From assembly GCA_023427575.1 (NCBI GenBank), contig JAEZAY010000406.1, positions 1-8,082 on the forward strand: 8,082 nt of DNA, given 5' to 3'. Under the pieces are notes generated by a model, which was not told where the DNA came from, ran no database searches, and saw only the letters and a program-made list of their open reading frames with translations. How positions within the stretch are numbered: the stretch's first letter is position 1; every line of letters begins with the position of its first letter. The stretch comes from Bacteroidota bacterium (GTDB lineage Bacteria > Bacteroidota > Bacteroidia > Chitinophagales > Chitinophagaceae). Of this stretch, positions 5,771-8,082 are shown piece after piece. The position numbers were made by a program, and so were the translations under genes.

Positions 5771-6685
5771 TTAGCGTCCGCCGCCGGGTCTGCGTTGACC
5801 GCCGCCGCCGCCTTGTACACGACGTTTAGGCTGACCGCCACCGCCGGGTCCACCGCTTGTGCGTCCTCTTCCGGCACCAGCAGCTCCACGGCCACGTCCG
5901 GCTTCAGATTCAGCTTCAGCCTGTAAACGGGCAGCTCTTTTTTCGTTTTCATCAGAACCTGTATCACCTTCCACTTCTTCATCTTTCGCAGCCTGCCTTT
6001 CAGCAAGACCTTCGGCGATGGCAGCGGTGATATATTGAGTGATGATCGCAATTGACTTGGTGGCATCATCATTACCGGGGATTGCAAAATCCACTTTGTT
6101 CGGATCGCAATTGGTATCTACAATTCCAAATGTGGTAATTCCCAGGCGCTTTGCTTCTGCCAGTGCAATATGCTCGTGCCCGATATCGATGATAAACAAA
6201 GCAGCAGGTACACGTCCCAGTTGAGAAATACCACCCAGTACCTTGTCCATTTTATCGCGATCGCGCTGCAATTGCAGACGTTCTTTTTTAGTCAGGCTTT
6301 CTGCACTTCCGTCGTTCAATAATTTATCAATGCTCTGCATCTTCTTTACGCTCTTACGAACGGTATTGAAGTTTGTAAGCATTCCACCCAGCCATCTTTC
6401 GGTGGCAAAAGGCATGTTGACGCGTTTTGCGCATTCCGTTACGATTTCTTTCGCGTGTTTTTTTGTACCAACGATCATGATCTTTTTTCCGCTGCGCGCG
6501 ATCTGTTTCAGAGCCGCCGCAGTTTCCTGCAAACTTTCCGTTGTTTTGTTCAGGTCGATGATGTGTATGCCTTTCTTTTCAGCAAAGATGTAAGGCAACA
6601 TCTTCGGGTTCCACTTCTTACGCAAGTGACCGAAATGTACACCCGCTTCTAGTAATTGCTGTTGTAATGAAGTGTTGTTTTCCAT
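5771..6685 (-). CDS. rpsB: 30S ribosomal protein S2 with Gly/Arg-rich C-terminal tail
   Basis: A 304-residue S2 (uS2), a 30S protein at the head-body junction that binds 16S rRNA late in assembly, together with S1 in many bacteria. The conserved core spans about 1-230: LLEAGVHFGH at 11-20, W25NPKM, TERWLGGMLTNF at 95-106, DTNCDPNKVDFAIPGNDDA at 190-208. After it comes an acidic stretch (235-249) and then a tail at 261-304 with 20 Gly and 9 Arg in 44 residues. E. coli S2 has 241 residues, so this is about 60 longer. I recall extended low-complexity S2 tails in Bacteroidota, but cannot check how close this one is. The tail is very GC-rich, and a second minus-strand frame also stays open there (to 5734), so a frameshift cannot be fully excluded. 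It sits between rpsI and tsf in the operon. Confidence 0.95.
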   Translation of the reverse strand: MENNTSLQQQLLEAGVHFGHLRKKWNPKMLPYIFAEKKGIHIIDLNKTTESLQETAAALKQIARSGKKIMIVGTKKHAKEIVTECAKRVNMPFATERWLGGMLTNFNTVRKSVKKMQSIDKLLNDGSAESLTKKERLQLQRDRDKMDKVLGGISQLGRVPAALFIIDIGHEHIALAEAKRLGITTFGIVDTNCDPNKVDFAIPGNDDATKSIAIITQYITAAIAEGLAERQAAKDEEVEGDTGSDENEKRAARLQAEAESEAGRGRGAAGAGRGRTSGGPGGGGQPKRRVQGGGGGQRRPGGGR

Positions 6686-6778
6686 TGTGTCTTTATAATA
6701 ATGTTATTAATATAATGCCCGGAGATCCAGCTTTTAATATGAGAGCAGAACGCTAAAAGCGAATTGCTTATGCCCGCA

Positions 6779-7168
6779 TTAACGTTTGCTGAACTGGAAG
6801 CTCTTTCTTGCTTTTTTGTGACCGAATTTCTTCCGCTCAACAGATCTTGGATCGCGTTTCAGAACTCCAACCGCTTTCAGAGCAGGGCGGAATTCAGGAT
6901 TCAGATCCACGAGGGCCCGGGCAATGCCCAGCTTTGCAGCTTCTGCCTGGCCTTTCATTCCACCGCCGGTTGCATTGATCTTAACATCAAACTTATCGAG
7001 CGACTGAATTGATTTCAACGGAAGCTCTACCTGATTCTGCAGGTACTGAAGAGAAAAATATTGTTTATAGTCTTTATCGTTCACTGTAATATTTCCCTGG
7101 CCCTTGCTAAGAAAAATACGGGTTACAGCTTCTTTACGACGACCGACTGCAGTTTTTTGCTTTTCCAT
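6779..7168 (-). CDS. rpsI: 30S ribosomal protein S9
   Basis: A complete 129-residue S9 (uS9), a 30S head protein whose C-terminal tail reaches the P-site tRNA anticodon. Hallmarks are AVGRRKEAVTRIF at 7-19, NATGGGMKGQAEAAKLGIARAL at 65-86, and the basic end LKRDPRSVERKKFGHKKARKSFQFSKR (103-129), including the essential terminal Lys-Arg. Length matches the family (about 128-130). The ATG at 7168 lies 12 nt after the rplM stop, so the pair is translated from one mRNA, as in nearly all bacteria. The 93-nt gap to rpsB contains a 7-bp inverted repeat, GCTTTTA (6730-6736) and TAAAAGC (6754-6760), but no terminator. Confidence 0.98.
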   Translation of the reverse strand: MEKQKTAVGRRKEAVTRIFLSKGQGNITVNDKDYKQYFSLQYLQNQVELPLKSIQSLDKFDVKINATGGGMKGQAEAAKLGIARALVDLNPEFRPALKAVGVLKRDPRSVERKKFGHKKARKSFQFSKR

Positions 7169-7180
7169 GTATGATTACAG

Positions 7181-7624
7181 TTAGAAAGTTAACGGTTGAG
7201 GTTTTTGTGCGGTGTGCTGATGTTCGCTACCGGCGTAAACAAATAATTTTTTATACATCTTACGGCCGAGGCGATTTTTAGGAAGCATTCCTTTTACCGC
7301 TCTTTCTACCACCACTTCCGGACGACGGGCCAGCAGGTTTCTCGCTGTTTCGCCTTTTTGCCCACCGGGATAACCGGAGAAAGTCAGGTATTCCTTGTCA
7401 TCGATCTTATTGCCGGTAAATTTTACCTTATCGGCATTGATCACAATAATGTAGTCTCCGCAATCAACATGTGGCGTATAATATGCCTTGTTCTTTCCAC
7501 GAAGAACTGCAGCAATCTTTGCACACATGCGTCCCACGGTTTGATTGGTACCATCTACAACGTACCAGTTGCGTTGCACGGTAGCCGCATTCGCATGTTT
7601 TGTAGTGAAATGTAGTTTACTCAT
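7181..7624 (-). CDS. rplM: 50S ribosomal protein L13
   Basis: A 147-residue L13 (uL13), an early-assembly 50S protein. It shows RNWYVVD at 18-24, [15 protein letters not shown] at 53-67, GYPGG at 84-88, [13 protein letters not shown] at 109-121 and the closing [11 protein letters not shown] at 135-145. I place the start at ATG 7624 ([20 protein letters not shown]). The frame stays open to a TTG at 7654, but that would add ten poorly conserved residues and cut into a GC-rich leader hairpin. The upstream A-rich GGAAAAAAACAAAACA leader is typical of this phylum. It is the first gene of the rplM-rpsI-rpsB-tsf operon, driven by the promoter at 7682-7714, and L13 autoregulation through the leader is plausible because L13 represses its own operon in E. 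coli. Confidence 0.97.
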   Translation of the reverse strand: MSKLHFTTKHANAATVQRNWYVVDGTNQTVGRMCAKIAAVLRGKNKAYYTPHVDCGDYIIVINADKVKFTGNKIDDKEYLTFSGYPGGQKGETARNLLARRPEVVVERAVKGMLPKNRLGRKMYKKLFVYAGSEHQHTAQKPQPLTF

Positions 7625-7645
7625 TGTTTTGTTTTTTTCCTTTGT

Positions 7646-7661
7646 CCCCGCCAACCCGGGG
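7646..7661 (-). promoter_or_regulatory. GC-rich hairpin in the rplM leader
   Basis: On the minus strand CCCCG (7661-7657) pairs with CGGGG (7650-7646) around a 6-nt loop, about 22 nt before the L13 start. It falls inside the predicted leader of roughly 50 nt. This is a candidate binding site for autogenous control by L13. L13 leader families have been described in several phyla. I cannot confirm a match here. Confidence 0.4.
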
Positions 7662-7681
7662 GAACATTTTTAAATGGAGCG

Positions 7682-7714
7682 CAAAGGTAGGTGGATTAAT
7701 GCCCATCCGCCAAA
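7682..7714 (-). promoter_or_regulatory. Promoter of the rplM-rpsI-rpsB-tsf operon
   Basis: On the minus strand, TTTG (7714-7711), a 21-nt spacer and TACCTTTG (7689-7682) match the Bacteroidota vegetative promoter (TTTG and TAnnTTTG). Transcription should start near 7676, giving a leader of about 50 nt before the rplM ATG. It is the best promoter match in this half of the window. Confidence 0.75.
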
Positions 7715-7725
7715 AAAATAAACTT

Positions 7726-7896
7726 TTATTTTTTAAAGCACCTTTGCAAGGTATTGATTTTCAATAAAAATTTTGCACGTAATTTTTGATAGTCTGGTTT
7801 TCCATTGCATTGAAAGGCCTTTTTATTATCTTTTAGGATGCGATAGCCGCCCCCGTTGGAATCTTTCGTCTGGTAATCGCCGGGCTCAAACTTCAT
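7726..7896 (-). CDS. Small hypothetical protein or gene fragment upstream of rplM
   Basis: A 56-codon frame from ATG 7896 to TAA 7726. I do not recognise the family. The predicted peptide starts MKFEPGDYQTKDSNGGGYRI and ends in a basic segment, KINTLQRCFKK. Codon use and composition look coding (many GAT, GGC, AAA; balanced charged and aromatic residues), and this quality continues upstream of the ATG, in frame, as AIGDEWEIQK back to a TAA at 7938-7936. No ATG, GTG or TTG is available in that extra stretch, so it may be a truncated gene, a frameshifted one, or one using an unusual start. No signal peptide or membrane helix is seen. Its stop lies 12 nt upstream of the rplM -33 element, so it would read directly into the ribosomal operon. 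Confidence 0.35.
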   Translation of the reverse strand: MKFEPGDYQTKDSNGGGYRILKDNKKAFQCNGKPDYQKLRAKFLLKINTLQRCFKK

Positions 7897-7960
7897 TTTC
7901 TGGATCTCCCATTCATCCCCGATCGCACAGAAATCTTAATTTGCTTAACGCTTGGAAATT

Positions 7961-7976
7961 TTCACATTTGCACATT
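7961..7976. repeat. Second copy of the 8-nt intergenic repeat
   Basis: TTCACATT followed directly by TGCACATT, matching the units at 141-164 in sequence and in 8-nt period. The shared 14-mer TTACCCGGGCAGCA lies 60 nt further on at 8037-8050, whereas at the left end the equivalent 14-mer precedes the octamers by 6 nt. Confidence 0.5.
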
Positions 7977-8082
7977 ATCACTGCCTTCAGGTTCAATTTT
8001 CTTCACGGATTTTTTCCGGGGCCCGGGGAATACATCTTACCCGGGCAGCAATAACGTTTGAATTCAAAAAATCTCCCTCATG

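Larger units (their letters stand above)
7655..8082. other. Region upstream of rplM
   Basis: These 428 nt hold the rplM promoter and leader, a coding-like minus-strand fragment (7726-7935), two octamer repeats (7961-7976), a near-palindromic GC block (8014-8030), and a second copy of the 14-mer found at 121-134 (8037-8050). A plus-strand ATG closes the window at 8080-8082, but nothing can be read beyond it. A 93-codon plus-strand frame (7773-8054) runs across this stretch but looks like a shadow. Confidence 0.55.

Noticed and set aside
7625..7654. TTG start at 7654 giving a longer L13
   Set aside because: The ten extra residues are not typical of L13, the ATG at 7624 gives the standard N-terminus, and the extension would cover part of the leader hairpin.
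8014..8030. GC-rich near-palindrome TTCCGGGGCCCGGGGAA as a terminator or operator
   Set aside because: The symmetry is imperfect, no T-run follows, and no adjacent gene is visible to relate it to.
7773..8054. A 93-codon plus-strand open frame at the right end
   Set aside because: It runs through octamer repeats and a GC palindrome, shows no motif, and the minus strand over 7726-7935 looks more coding.

Overview
This window looks like housekeeping chromosome from a member of the Bacteroidota, most likely near Chitinophagaceae. The placement rests on several things. The linked set rplM-rpsI-rpsB-tsf is arranged as in that phylum. A DUF4286-type protein and a separate gene for the tiny ribosomal protein bTHX are present. 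Several upstream regions fit the Bacteroidota promoter pattern TTTG-N18-21-TAnnTTTG. A-rich leaders without a clear Shine-Dalgarno sequence precede most start codons. No rRNA, tRNA, CRISPR array, transposase or phage gene is visible.

Layout: 1-311 is non-coding, with hairpins and a short 8-nt tandem repeat. At 312-1046 (-) lies a LOG-family phosphoribohydrolase. It is divergent from xth, exodeoxyribonuclease III (1163-1933, +), which is followed after 12 nt by a DUF4286 protein (1946-2251, +). A repeat-bearing spacer (2252-2538) precedes an HU-family protein (2539-2808, +) with its own promoter and a strong terminator. The 37-codon bTHX gene (2932-3045, +) and pdxH (3150-3794, +) follow.

From 3901 to the right everything recognisable is on the minus strand, read right to left. 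rplM (L13) starts at 7624 under a good promoter at 7682-7714. Then come rpsI (S9), rpsB (S2, with an unusual Gly/Arg-rich tail), tsf (EF-Ts), a hairpin terminator, and pyrH (UMP kinase), which converges on pdxH. The final 428 nt (7655-8082) hold the rplM promoter and leader, a coding-like minus-strand fragment (7726-7935), and a second copy of the intergenic repeats seen at the left end.

Together the genes supply ribosomal proteins and an elongation factor, pyrimidine nucleotide and PLP (vitamin B6) metabolism, DNA repair and nucleoid structure. No undescribed multi-gene system is evident. The most unusual signals are a perfect 14-bp inverted repeat whose right arm contains the xth start codon, the coding-like fragment upstream of rplM, the S2 RGG-like tail, and repeat elements shared by both window ends.
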